Below are positions 45,174 to 54,486 of a stretch of DNA of 64,000 bases, piece after piece. Every line of letters starts with the position of its first letter. Position 1 is the stretch's first letter. The position numbers and the translations under genes are program-made. The stretch comes from Megascapheus bottae (Eukaryota > Chordata > Mammalia > Rodentia > Geomyidae): contig JANJXV010000043.1 in assembly GCA_024803745.1 (NCBI GenBank), forward strand, positions 8,550,018 through 8,614,017, written 5' to 3'. The notes below the pieces were generated by a model, which was not told the origin of the DNA, made no database searches, and saw only the letters and a list, made by a program, of their open reading frames with translations.

Positions 45174-46355
45174 TTAAGGTGACATTTCTTTCCCTATATT
45201 GCATTTATTTTGGTTTTCTATGTATAGAACATCTTTCAGAATTCTCTGTAGTTTTGGTTTTGTTGCGACATATTGTTGCAGCTTTTCCCTGGAATGGAAT
45301 GTTTTTATTGTTCCCTCAGTTATGAATGAGAGCTTACCTGGGTACAGGATTCTTGGTTGATATTTATTTGACTTAAGGGCATGACATATATGCTTCCAGT
45401 CACTTCTTGCTTGCATGGTCTCTGCTGAGTAATCTGGGGTTATTCTGATTGGTTTTCCTTTATAGGTTACTGAACCCTTTTCCCTGGCTGCCTTTAGGAT
45501 CCTTTGTTTGGTTTCTACTGATCCAGTTCGGATTACGATGTGGCGGTGAGATGTTCTTTTCTGGTCAGGTCTGTTTGGGGTTCTAAAAGCTTCTTGTATC
45601 TGGATGGGTCTGCCCTTCTGGATATTTGGGAAATTCTCTGAGATGATTCCTTGAAGTATATTTCTAATACCATTGACCTCTTTCTCCAGACCCTCCTCAA
45701 TACCAATTAGCCTTAAATTAGGCTTCCTAATTGTATCTTGGACCTCCTCAAGCGCTCTCTCATTTTTCCTAGATTTGGATTGACTCATTTTCTGTTCTTC
45801 CTCTATAATAACTAAATGATCTTCAGCCCCGGAAAATCTCTCCTCTGCATTGTCTAACCTGCTATCAAAGCTATCTTCCTTATTTTTCATGTCCCTTGCT
45901 ACTAATTGCTCATTTTTGATGCCTTGCATCTCTTCTTTTAGATCATGTATGGATTTCTTTAGCTCCTTGATTTCCATTTGAGTGGTTAGCTCAGTAGCTT
46001 TATTTTCTTTGAACATTTGCTGGAGTTCGGTCACCTTTTTATTTGTGGATTCTAGGAATTCATCCATCTTTCTTTGAACAGCCTTTATTATGGCCTCCTT
46101 TATGGCTTCTTCTTTTTTACTTATCACCTTCTTTATGGTTTCCTCTTGTTCGGCTATGGCTTCCTCCCTTATCTCTTTCTTTATATTTTCACATTTTTCA
46201 TTAATGATGTTTATCAATTGCATTTGTACAGCACTTGGAAGACTCTCCTCTAGGTTTGCCAGTGACTGTTCCATTGGCTGTTTACATTGGGTGGGGCAGG
46301 TGGGAGGTATTGTTTCTTGATTTGACATTTTTCTTGAGTTTCTTGTTCTGCCCAT
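45174..46355 (-). CDS. L1 ORF1 protein, intact
   Basis: A complete 393-codon frame from ATG 46355 (MGRTRNSRKMSNQE) to the stop at 45174. It encodes the L1 nucleic-acid chaperone that coats L1 RNA as trimers in cytoplasmic particles. Residues about 30-190 form a Glu/Lys/Gln-rich coiled coil with heptads; about 215-310 form the RNA-recognition domain (KPNLRLIGIEEG, HRHIVIRTGSVETK); the rest is the C-terminal domain (RILYPGKLSFITEG, TFHSREKLQQYV). A spacer of 63 bases separates it from ORF2. It lies just downstream of the 5'UTR promoter region. This is a transposon protein, not a host gene. Confidence 0.93.
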   Translation of the reverse strand: MGRTRNSRKMSNQETIPPTCPTQCKQPMEQSLANLEESLPSAVQMQLINIINEKCENIKKEIREEAIAEQEETIKKVISKKEEAIKEAIIKAVQRKMDEFLESTNKKVTELQQMFKENKATELTTQMEIKELKKSIHDLKEEMQGIKNEQLVARDMKNKEDSFDSRLDNAEERFSGAEDHLVIIEEEQKMSQSKSRKNERALEEVQDTIRKPNLRLIGIEEGLEKEVNGIRNILQGIISENFPNIQKGRPIQIQEAFRTPNRPDQKRTSHRHIVIRTGSVETKQRILKAAREKGSVTYKGKPIRITPDYSAETMQARSDWKHICHALKSNKYQPRILYPGKLSFITEGTIKTFHSREKLQQYVATKPKLQRILKDVLYIENQNKCNIGKEMSP

Positions 46356-48175
46356 TTGAAAATGGAAGCAAGATTAATACTAAACAGGATTATAGTTTTT
46401 CAGATATGTCCAACCTAGACCTCTATAGCTGGCAGACTCTAGATGTTCACAAGTTTTGATTGGTGTTATCACTCTTTCTTTTTGTGCAGTTATGGACTAG
46501 TCTAATTATTCACTGATAAGCGATTTATATCCAAAACAATAAGCCTCTCAATCCAATCTCTATTGTCTTTAAGTCCCTCTGAGCCTAGAGAATGATTAAA
46601 CACCTAGATATACAATGTTGCTCAACAGCCATCAAGTGTAGATCCATGCAGTATAAGGGTTGAAAGAGGAGCAGAGGTCCAGAGATAGAGAAATAGAATG
46701 AGAGAGGTCAGGGGGTAAGTAGGTAGAGTATTTGAGTACAAAGTTTGGAAAGTATTAGAATAAAACTTATGTGTTGCTGCACGACTAGCTCTTAGCCCAA
46801 CCAGTGGCCTCACAGTGGACCATGGGATGGATCTGGGAGCCTCCTTCTGAGAGTGGTTGGCGGACGTTTTCCTGTGCTGCTTCCAGGGGCGGCCCCAAGC
46901 CAAGGGTCTGGGGATTGAGGGTTTCAGGAGCTCTCAGCAGGACCAGCAGGAGGCCCCTCTGTTCCCAGTGGTGGGGCCCAGCTGGGGACATGGGCTCCAA
47001 GGGCGGAGCCGTGCCTTTTTGATTCTCAGAAGGGGAGCTTGGCTGCTGGTCGGCCCTTCAGATCCCTGCTTTGTTTCCACTGCTTTGTCAGAGTCTGTGA
47101 CTGTGGGGGGGGGCCCTCGGTGGTGTCTTGCTCAGGATTCCCAGCTGGAGGATGCCCAGCTCGAGAATTGAGGGGGGGGAAGATGCTGGCTCCTATTTAC
47201 CTGCACCCCCTACCCACTGTTGTAAGGCAGGGTTCCAAAGCGCTCCACTCTCCAGATCCAGTGGCCTGGGAGAGGAGCCTGGTGGGCGGGTGGGAGCTGG
47301 GACAGCTCCGCCTTCCCTGGTGGGGTGCTGAGTCTTAGAGTCAGCCTGCTGGTCAGTCTCCAGTCAGAGGGCTGGGGGTTGAGCCAGATGGGCGGGTGGG
47401 AGTTGGGGCAGCCCGCCTCCCTTGGTGGGGTGCTGGGTCTTATGGGTAGCCCGCCTGTCAATCTCCAGTCAATGGCCTGAGGGAGGGGGCTGTTGAGGGG
47501 AGGGACAGGATTCTAAATTCCTTGCCCCCCTGCTCCCGCCAGTCTTTCTCGGGCGGGGTGTTGGGGTCTGAGTTAAGTTCTATTGCTTGGCACCCGCTCT
47601 GCTTTCCCGATGTGTTTGGGGATGCGCTGTATTACTCAAGCTTCTGCGTCTGTCTGCGGGAGCTCCTCGATGGTGGGAAGTCTTTCACTCCCCTCGGATC
47701 TCCGCCGCCTGTGTTCTGCGTCTGGGTTCCGCCGCTTGCTGTTCTGGTTCTGTGTCTGGGTTCCGCTGCTTCTGCCGTTCGCTGGCCCGGTTCTGTGCTG
47801 GTTTCTGTAGCCGTTGGGCTCCCAGCCTGGTGCCCTCCACTGCCGCCGCTTTTCGTGGGTTAGAGCCAGTGCCCGCCCCCGCTTTCCCCGCGTGGAGCCG
47901 GTGCCAGCTCAAGCCGCTGTTCGTGGCTTGGTCTGGCGCGGCTTTCCGCGGCTTTGGTCGGGAGGTGGAGGAGGGGTCCTCGCGTTCCGAATTCTTTGAG
48001 AAAGTTGGATGTGAGCTTTATCTGGATTTCTTTTCCGTTGGAGTCCTTCTTCGTTGCTTTGTGTGTTTGTTGTTGTGGATTTCTTTAGATAGTTGGCTCG
48101 TGGGACTCCCTGGTTCTCTCTTTTTGTCAGAGAAAGCTAGGTAGCGTCCCTATTGTCTCGGCGCCATCTTCCTTC
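46356..48175 (-). promoter_or_regulatory. L1 5'UTR with internal promoter region
   Basis: Complete 1.8-kb GC-rich 5'UTR ending at GGCGCCATCTTCC (the 5' end of the element on the minus strand, near 48161-48173). Two diverged copies of a block of about 120 bases (CCTTGGTGGGGTGCTG type, near 47315 and 47420) form a short internal repeat. Promoter function is inferred from L1 biology. Confidence 0.75.
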
Positions 48176-48247
48176 TCCAGAGGAGATCATTTGTTGAGTT
48201 GGTGCTTGCAGGCTGTATAGGCCATTATCAGAGTTTAAGAAATGGAT

Positions 48248-48598
48248 AGTGTCAATGAAAGGACCTCTAGGATATAGAAACAAAAGCCATATAATGGGTG
48301 ATTGTTGTCCTTAATGTACGATGTTATCTCTCATCTCTTTTACTGTCCCTTCGTTATCTCATATTGTTACAGTATCTCACCTTGTTATCTGATATATTGG
48401 ATATGTTTGTATTTGGTTATTTGAAACTGGATAGGGAAGTGGGGAAAACAAGATGAGGCATGGGGATGGTGGGGAGGGAAATGGGAACCAGGACATGAGA
48501 AAGGTATCAATGTATGTGAATTAATGCACCTCCTATCTGGCAAATATAATGTAACCATTCTATTAATTACTATAAAAATATATGGGAAAAAAGTTGGT
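48248..48598 (+). mobile_element. L1 3' tail
   Basis: 3'UTR-only L1 with GAAAGGACCTCTAGGATATAG, G-rich stretch and ACTATAAAAATATATGGGAAAAAA. It closes the second duplication unit. Confidence 0.9.
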
Positions 48599-48599
48599 A

Positions 48600-48828
48600 A
48601 GCCAGCACTGGTGGCTCTCGCCTGTATTCCTATATACTCAGGAGGCTGAGATCTACGGATTGTGTTTGGAAGCAAGCCTGGGCAGGGAAATCTATGAAAC
48701 TCTCATCTCCACTAAACTCCCAAAGAGGCTGGAAGTGCAGATGTAGTAGAGCACTAGCTCTGGTGAAAAGAAAGCTCTGGCACAGTGCCCAGACCCTGAG
48801 TCAAGCCCTAGAACTGCCACAAAAGAAG
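48600..48828 (+). mobile_element. Composite SINE
   Basis: GCCAGCACTGGTGGCTCTCG, ACTCAGGAGGCTGAGATCTA and GACCCTGAGTCAAGCCCTAG, with an A-rich tail. Confidence 0.88.
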
Positions 48829-48911
48829 ATGAAAGGGGGAAGTAATTAGGTATATATGTCAACATAAATATATGTGTTTCATGTCACAACTCTTAAAAAT
48901 TTCTTCTGACA

Positions 48912-49022
48912 GGCAGGGAACGTGGCCTAGGGTTCAATTCCTCAGTACCACATAAACAGAAAAGTCCTGAAGTTGCCCGTGACTCAAGTTGTAGAATGCT
49001 AGCCTTGAGCAGAAGGAAAAAA
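48912..49022 (+). mobile_element. tRNA-headed SINE, partial
   Basis: Retains the B-box region (GTTCAATTCCTCAGTACCAC) and ID-like half (GTGACTCAAGTTGTAGAATG), then an A-run. The first part of the tRNA head is missing. Confidence 0.78.
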
Positions 49023-49129
49023 ATCACTGTTGACCTCCAAAATACATTTCTAGGTTGTATCCATCAGTACCTCAAATAGGAAGAATAGGAACAAATTTAG
49101 AAATGTTGTGTTGCAAATATTATTGTTAG

Positions 49130-49285
49130 ATGAAAGCTTGAACTTGGTGCCTTGGCTCTGTCTTGGGCTTTCATCTATTGTGTGTGTGTTTAGTTGCAAA
49201 TAACAGTTTTATGGGATTTCCAGCTGTGGCTGACCCCTTACAGTAGCTAGGATAGCACCCGTGGACCAACAGTGCCTGGCTGTTA
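49130..49285 (-). mobile_element. Composite SINE, minus strand, eroded
   Basis: GAAAGCTTGAACTTGGTGCC, then GGGATTTCCAGCTGTGGCTG and AGTAGCTAGGATAGCACCC. Internal parts are deleted. Confidence 0.65.
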
Positions 49286-49587
49286 GTCTTTTGGGTCAGG
49301 AAAAAAATAATAAACGACCTTTCCTTGCAATTTTACACTCTCTCACATAACAAAGATTCATTGGCATGTAGAATATTGTTGAAACAAATGAAACAGTCTA
49401 AGATAAATCATATGGAAACTGTGTCTCATCGTTTATTGTTTTAATTATGGGGAGGCTTGTGAACCCTGATGTCACTTCTGTAATCTGCTATAGCATACCA
49501 CCATGTGCATTTAACTGACTTTTCTTTAAAAATTGCATTTCACATGAGTCATTGATGACAGTTAAATATAAGTTACATTCTGTTTTT

Positions 49588-49830
49588 AACGTTTTTGTGC
49601 CAGTCCTTGTGGTTGAACGCAGGGATTAGACATGGCCCATGAGCTTTTTGGCTCATGTCCAGTGCTCCACTCAATGAGCCACAGTGCCACTTCCAGCCAT
49701 TGCTGAGTAGTATATTGGACATCAGAGTCTCACAGACTTCCCTGCCCATGCTGGCTTAAAACCTGATCTTCCACTCACAGCATCCTGTGTAGCTAGGATC
49801 TCAGATTTGAGCCACCAGTGAAGCCTCGTT
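49588..49830 (-). mobile_element. Composite SINE, minus strand
   Basis: GTCCTTGTGGTTGAACGCAG, AATGAGCCACAGTGCCACTT and GTAGCTAGGATCTCAGATTT. Absent from the matching place in copy 1 (about 27235), so it inserted after the duplication. Confidence 0.82.
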
Positions 49831-50299
49831 TTTGAGACATTAATTCTTCACTTGTTTGTGGACAGAACGTTCCATTTAAGATATTCATGTACATGTACAA
49901 TGCATCTTAAACCCAAACACACCTTCCAAAATACTTCCTCTTCCCTCCCCCAACTGCCACATTAATATCCACACTTCCTTTTATACATGAACATTGAGTA
50001 TTGTGACAAAATTCTCCCCTCTGTGTTCACTGATTCCACGTGATCCATTCCTTCTTGGTAGTCCCCTATACAAGACAGTGATATTCTAGGTATTTCTTTT
50101 CTGAATTGTCTGGGAACTATCCAAAGGGTTTGCAAGGCAGAATGCCCTTCCTGGATAGGCTATAATTAGTCATATTTTCATCTTGTCATCTATGCATAGA
50201 CTAGACCAGCTTTGTTAACCAAAGGACGTGCTTCAAAATTATTCTTTTAGGCCGTTGTTCTTCCTCACCTGCCATCCAAGTTAGTGGTTCCCTAGAGAT

Positions 50300-50990
50300 G
50301 ATGCGTTAGGCACCAGTTTGGCAAATTGTGAGCTCTGCGAATTGTGCATCCACAATCATAGAAGAGCCTATTACCAGCCAGTCTCCTGACATCTCCCTAA
50401 ATATATTCAATGCAATTCTCCTGTGTTGTCCTATTTATGGTCAACTGTGAGAATTGAGCCTGAGGTTTTCATACACTTCAGACATGGCACAATCTTTTCA
50501 TCTGTACTTCATGGACATGACCCAACAGAGAAGCAACGCCATCAAGTGTGTAGAGTGTACCACACTATTCATACAAGCATGCTTTCTGCAAGCTTCCTGG
50601 TGATTTAGTTTTCCTTCTTGTCTTGATACACAGTCTAATGTCTTAACTAAAGAGCAAAACAACTGCAAGTACTGTTTTTGCATAATGAAGACAAGCCAGC
50701 AGCTTGGTATTCTGTAAGAGGAGACCAAGGAATAGCAGTAGTGAAGAATGTAAATTATTTCATTGTTCTGCTGAAGCTCACAGGAGTCGTACCTAAAATT
50801 TCTTACTGTTTCCCTATAGTCTGCCTTGTTATCTAATAGAATATAACTGAACAAACTATTCGTATGTAAGTGGTGGTAGATGGTTAGATAAAAAACAGCG
50901 TGAATCTAACTTTCTATTTGTCTATTGTCACTGAATATATTGAATATTAAAAACTGAAAAGTGATTTGTGAAAGACCTTGTTAGGCCCCC
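50300..50990. other. Extra segment in duplication copy 2, no gene seen
   Basis: About 690 bases without counterpart in copy 1 (28540-28590). No typical repeat phrases, no convincing frame (longest 118 codons at 50498-50854, without protein-like motifs). It could be an insertion here or a deletion from copy 1. Confidence 0.5.
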
Positions 50991-51329
50991 AGTGAGATCC
51001 TGGGTATGTGTCTCATTTCTCTCTGACTTTGAGGAAGAGAATACCAGATTCTTGTTGAGGGGATTACTGACTGAACACAAAACAGAGCTGCAGGGGTCAA
51101 AGCTAGAAACCAGTATAGGAAGTGCAATAATCAGAAGATGATTGTAAAGGAAGAAATCCAATTACTAAATGTCAACCAACATTGCCTAAATCTCAGGAAT
51201 CCCTTGCTACATTGTCAGCAAATTCCTCAATTCCTGAAAATACTTCAGGAAGAAGCAGATATCATATCGGAGATCTTGATTTATTTATATGATGGAGACT
51301 TAAGAATTCATGTTTTTTTTTAAGTATAC

Positions 51330-51570
51330 TTCAGTCCCAGTCCTGGGGCTTCATACCTGGAATCCTAGCTACTTAACAGGCTGAGCTCTGTAGGTAGAAG
51401 TTCAAAGCCAGCATAGGCAGCAAAACCTGTGAGCTCTCATCTCCAATTAGCTACCAGGAAGCAAAAAGTTGAGTTTCTTACTCAAAAATTTGAGCTTTCC
51501 GTTGTGCAGGAAAACCTCAAGGCCTGTACCCAAGCCCAGAGTCAAAATACTCGGATCCATATGGGGAGGG
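51330..51570 (+). mobile_element. Composite SINE
   Basis: Same insertion as 28909-29145, inherited through the segmental duplication: ACCTGGAATCCTAGCTACTT, CATCTCCAATTAGCTACCAG and CAAGCCCAGAGTCAAAATAC. Confidence 0.85.
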
Positions 51571-51612
51571 AGGGGTGGAGATGGAGGGACGGGAGGGAGG
51601 GAGGGAGGGAGA
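51565..51612 (+). repeat. GGGA/GGAG-rich tract
   Basis: Purine-rich run of GGGAGG-type units on the SINE tail, replacing the CA/CAGA repeat of copy 1. Confidence 0.85.
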
Positions 51613-51970
51613 GAGAAAAAACAAGGATGCAGAAATCTTCTGGGAGCTTGCACGCACATTGCATGAAAATGAATTTCACAGATTAAAAGAAATTACTGCT
51701 GTGAATTACCCTGTAATGAAGAATAATATGTATTTTCTCTGATCAGGAAACACTGCCTATAATGTTCTAACATGGTTGAGTAGCTGCAATGAATATATAA
51801 ATAGGAATATATGAGACATAAAATATCTAGGATGATTGTGTTTGTCACAACTGAAAAGTGTGGAACAGAATGTCAATATCAACTATGCATATTTGAGTTC
51901 AAAATCATTCTGGAATTCTGACTTCTTCATTTTGTATTGCTCTCTCTTTTCATTGAAGGTTTCCAATTAA

Positions 51971-52337
51971 TGCAGAGCTGTGCAATCTAACACACACATC
52001 TCAGAATTTTATCTCCTGGCGTTCTCAGATGACCCCGAGCTACAACCCATATTATTTGGACTCTTTCTGTCCATGCACCTGATCACTGTGCTCAGAAATC
52101 TGCTCATCATCCTGGCCATCACCTCTGATCCCCACCTCCACACCCCCATGTACTTCTTCTTCTCCATCCTCTCCTTAGCTGACATTGGCTTCACCTCCAC
52201 CACCCTCCCCAAGATGGAGGTGGACATCCAAACTCACAGCAGAGCCATCTCCTATGCGGGCTGACTCATCCAGGTGTTTGCTTTTCTTACTTTTGGTTGT
52301 ATGGAAGTTTTGCTTCTTAGTGTTATGGCAAAGGTCT
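51971..52337 (+). pseudogene. Olfactory receptor pseudogene C, truncated
   Basis: N-terminal third of an OR, closely related to pseudogene [47 protein letters not shown] and [17 protein letters not shown]. Defects: TAA right after the ATG CAG AGC TGT GCA start region (near 51986), VLRN instead of VLGN in TM1, and TGA at 52262-52264. After the TM3 residues (TFGCMEVLLLSVMA, to about 52331) the coding sequence stops at a junction with unrelated DNA near 52337, so TM4-TM7 are missing. Confidence 0.92.
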
Positions 52338-52391
52338 AAGAGTGTACAATAACACTAAGCTGCAATCTAGTCTTCAAAAATAGAGAATGAG

Positions 52392-52620
52392 AAGCTGGGC
52401 ACTGATGGCGCACAGCTGTAATTCTAGCTACCCAGGAGGATGAGATCTGAGGATTGTGGTTCAAAGCCAACCAGGGCAGAAAAGTCCATTGACCCTTATT
52501 TACAATTAACCATAAAAAAACGGGTTTAGCTTTGGTTTGAGTGGTAGAGCAGCAATTTTGAGCAAAAGGAAGCTCAAGGACAGCACTCTGGACCTCAGTT
52601 CAAGTCCAAGCTCTGGTCCA
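52392..52620 (+). mobile_element. Composite SINE
   Basis: AAGCTGGGCACTGATGGCGC, ACCCAGGAGGATGAGATCTG, TTAACCATAAAAAAACGGG and GACCTCAGTTCAAGTCCAAG. It lies just beyond the OR pseudogene C junction. 52621-52854 holds no recognised feature. Confidence 0.88.
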
Positions 52621-52854
52621 AGGAAAAAGGGGACAAAGAGAGAAACTAGTTCAATCCCACCCCTTTGTAGAAAAGTATTATCCCAATGGAAATAAATTCA
52701 GCATCCATCAAGTTTATCTCATTTTCTTAAAAAAATTATAAAACTTTCCTGGAATTGGGTTTTGTTTTTGAGTAAACACCACGTAAGTCAGGACAGCATT
52801 TCTGAACACAAGTCACAATCTGAAAATATTGTTTTTTGTGAATTCCCAGAAGTT

Positions 52855-54430
52855 TTAGACAGGACAGTTTAGGCAGAACAATTTTAGACAGTTTTAGACA
52901 GATGCAGTTTAGACAGAACAATTCTTAGCAGATCATCAGTGCAGAAGTAAGTTCAAGGCAAAAATTCAGTCTCCACTATAGTGGATCAAAGACTGCAAGG
53001 AAATAAAATCAGATACTTGAAGTTGCATATGGATGAATAAAAGACCCTGTTTAGACAGAAAAATACTTAGAAGATAGAACAATGCAGGAGGAACTTCAAT
53101 GCACAAAAACAGTCTTCATTATACCAGATCAAAGATCTCGAATGAGTGAAAGCAGATACACTAAAGTTGAGAGGGAAGAATAAACGACGCGGTTTAGACA
53201 GTGCAATTCTTGGCAGATAGAACAATGCAACACGAAGTTGAATACAAAAATCAGGTCTCCATAATACTAGATCAAGGACGTCGAAGAAGTAAAAGCAGAA
53301 ACATTGAAGTTGCACATGGATAAATAAATGACCGAGTTGAGACGGAACAATTCTTAGCAGACAGAACAATGCCAGAGGAAGTTCGACGCAAAAATCCAGT
53401 TTCCATTATACTGAATCAAAGACCTGGAAGAAGTAAAAGCAGACACACTGAAGTTGCACCAGGCGGAATAAAAGACTCCGTTTAGACAGACCAAATCCTA
53501 GCAGGTAGAACAATGCAGAAGGTAGTTCAAGGCAAAAATCCAGTCTCCCATTTACTGGATCAAAGACCTCGAAAAAGTAAAACCAGACACACTGAAGTTG
53601 CATATGGGGGAATAAAAGACCAGGTTTAGAATGAACAATATTTAGCAGATAGGACAATTCATGTGAAAGTTCAAGGCAATAATCCAGTCTAAATTATACT
53701 GGATCAAATACCTCGAAGAGGTAAAAGCAGATACACTAAAGTTGAATTTGGAAAACTAAAGACCCCGTTTAGACAGAATTCTTAGTAGACAGAAAAATGC
53801 AGAATGAAGTGCAACTGAAAATCCCATGTCCATTTTACTGGATCAAAGTCCATGAAGAAATAAGATGAGATACACTCAAGTTGCATATAGAAGAATAAAA
53901 AACTCCATTTAGACAGAATAATTCTTAAGATATAGAACCCTACAGCACCAAGCTCAACTGAAAAATCACGTCTCCATTACACTGGATCAAAGAACTCGTA
54001 ATAAAACCAGATTCACCGAAGTGGTATATGCAAGAATAAAAGACAACGTTTAGACCGAAAAATTCTTAGCAGATAGATCCATTCGGACCAAATTCAACGC
54101 AAATATCCAGTCTCCATTGTACTGGATCAAAGACTTTGAATAAGAGAAATCAGATGCACTGAAGTTGTATAGGGAAGAATAACATATGCAGTTCAGACAG
54201 AACAATTCTTAGCAAGTCATCAAAGCAGAAGGAAGTTCAACGCAAAAATTCAGTCTCCACTATAGTGGATCAAAGACTGCAACGAAATAAAATCAGATAC
54301 TTGAAGTTGCATATGGATGAATAAAAGACCCTTTTAAGACAGAACAATCCTTTGCAGATAGAACAATGCAGGAGGATGTTCAATACAAAAATTCAGATTC
54401 CATTTTATTGGATCAAATACATTGAGAAAT
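52855..54430 (+). repeat. 143-bp tandem satellite, at least 11 units
   Basis: The landmark GATCAAAGACCTCG and its variants recurs at 52984, 53127, 53270, 53414, 53558, 53702, 53841, 53985, 54125, 54268 and 54411, with spacings of 139-144 bases. Each unit also has TTTAGACAGAACAATTCTTA, CAGTCTCCATTATACTG and CACTGAAGTTGCATATGG motifs. The units at 52984 and 54268 share private variants (CTATAGTGGATC, GACTGCAA, AAATCAGATACTTGAAG) and are 1284 bases (nine units) apart, hinting at higher-order repetition. Units differ by roughly 10-25 percent. The array starts with short TTTAGACAG sub-repeats near 52855. It carries no conserved frame, and I do not recognise it as a known satellite. Confidence 0.92.
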
Positions 54431-54486
54431 AAAACCAGACACACTATGGTTTGAAAAGCCCAGTGGAAGAATTTATGTCTATATAG

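Larger units (their letters stand above)
40830..48192 (-). mobile_element. Young full-length L1 with target-site duplication
   Basis: Minus-strand L1 (40840-48182) with 3' tail, ORF2 (41270-45110), ORF1 (45174-46355) and complete 5'UTR (46356-48175). It is flanked by GAGATCATTT at 40830-40839 and 48183-48192. The tail is complex: T-runs at 40837-40845 and 40854-40860 flank CTTCACAA, then TTATTGTAATTAG. It is the best preserved L1 in the window and shows that full-length insertions of this family occurred after the local duplication. Confidence 0.97.
40517..48598 (+). repeat. Tandem duplication unit, second copy, split by an L1
   Basis: The non-L1 sequence resumes at CAGCATGAGAGCCACTC and runs to 40839, is interrupted by the L1 at 40840-48182, continues at 48183 (GAGATCATTTGTTGAGTTGG) and ends with an L1 3' tail (48248-48598). 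The first copy is uninterrupted at the corresponding point (GACATCATTTTTGAGTTGG, 40114 region). Confidence 0.9.
49340..52337 (+). repeat. Segmental duplication, copy 2 (contains OR pseudogene C)
   Basis: Aligns with 26980-30250. It has an empty site at 50163-50178 (TAATTAGTCATATTTT) where copy 1 carries a SINE and an L1. It ends inside the OR coding sequence near 52337, beyond which homology stops. Confidence 0.88.

Noticed and set aside
45083..46459. Plus-strand frames of 74-80 residues over the L1 ORF1 region
   Set aside because: Antisense to the intact ORF1 (45174-46355) or in the start of the 5'UTR; they recur in every L1 copy for that reason.
52855..54430. CRISPR-like array
   Set aside because: The units are contiguous and similar over their full 143 bases, without a repeat/spacer alternation, and the surrounding DNA is a mammalian genome.
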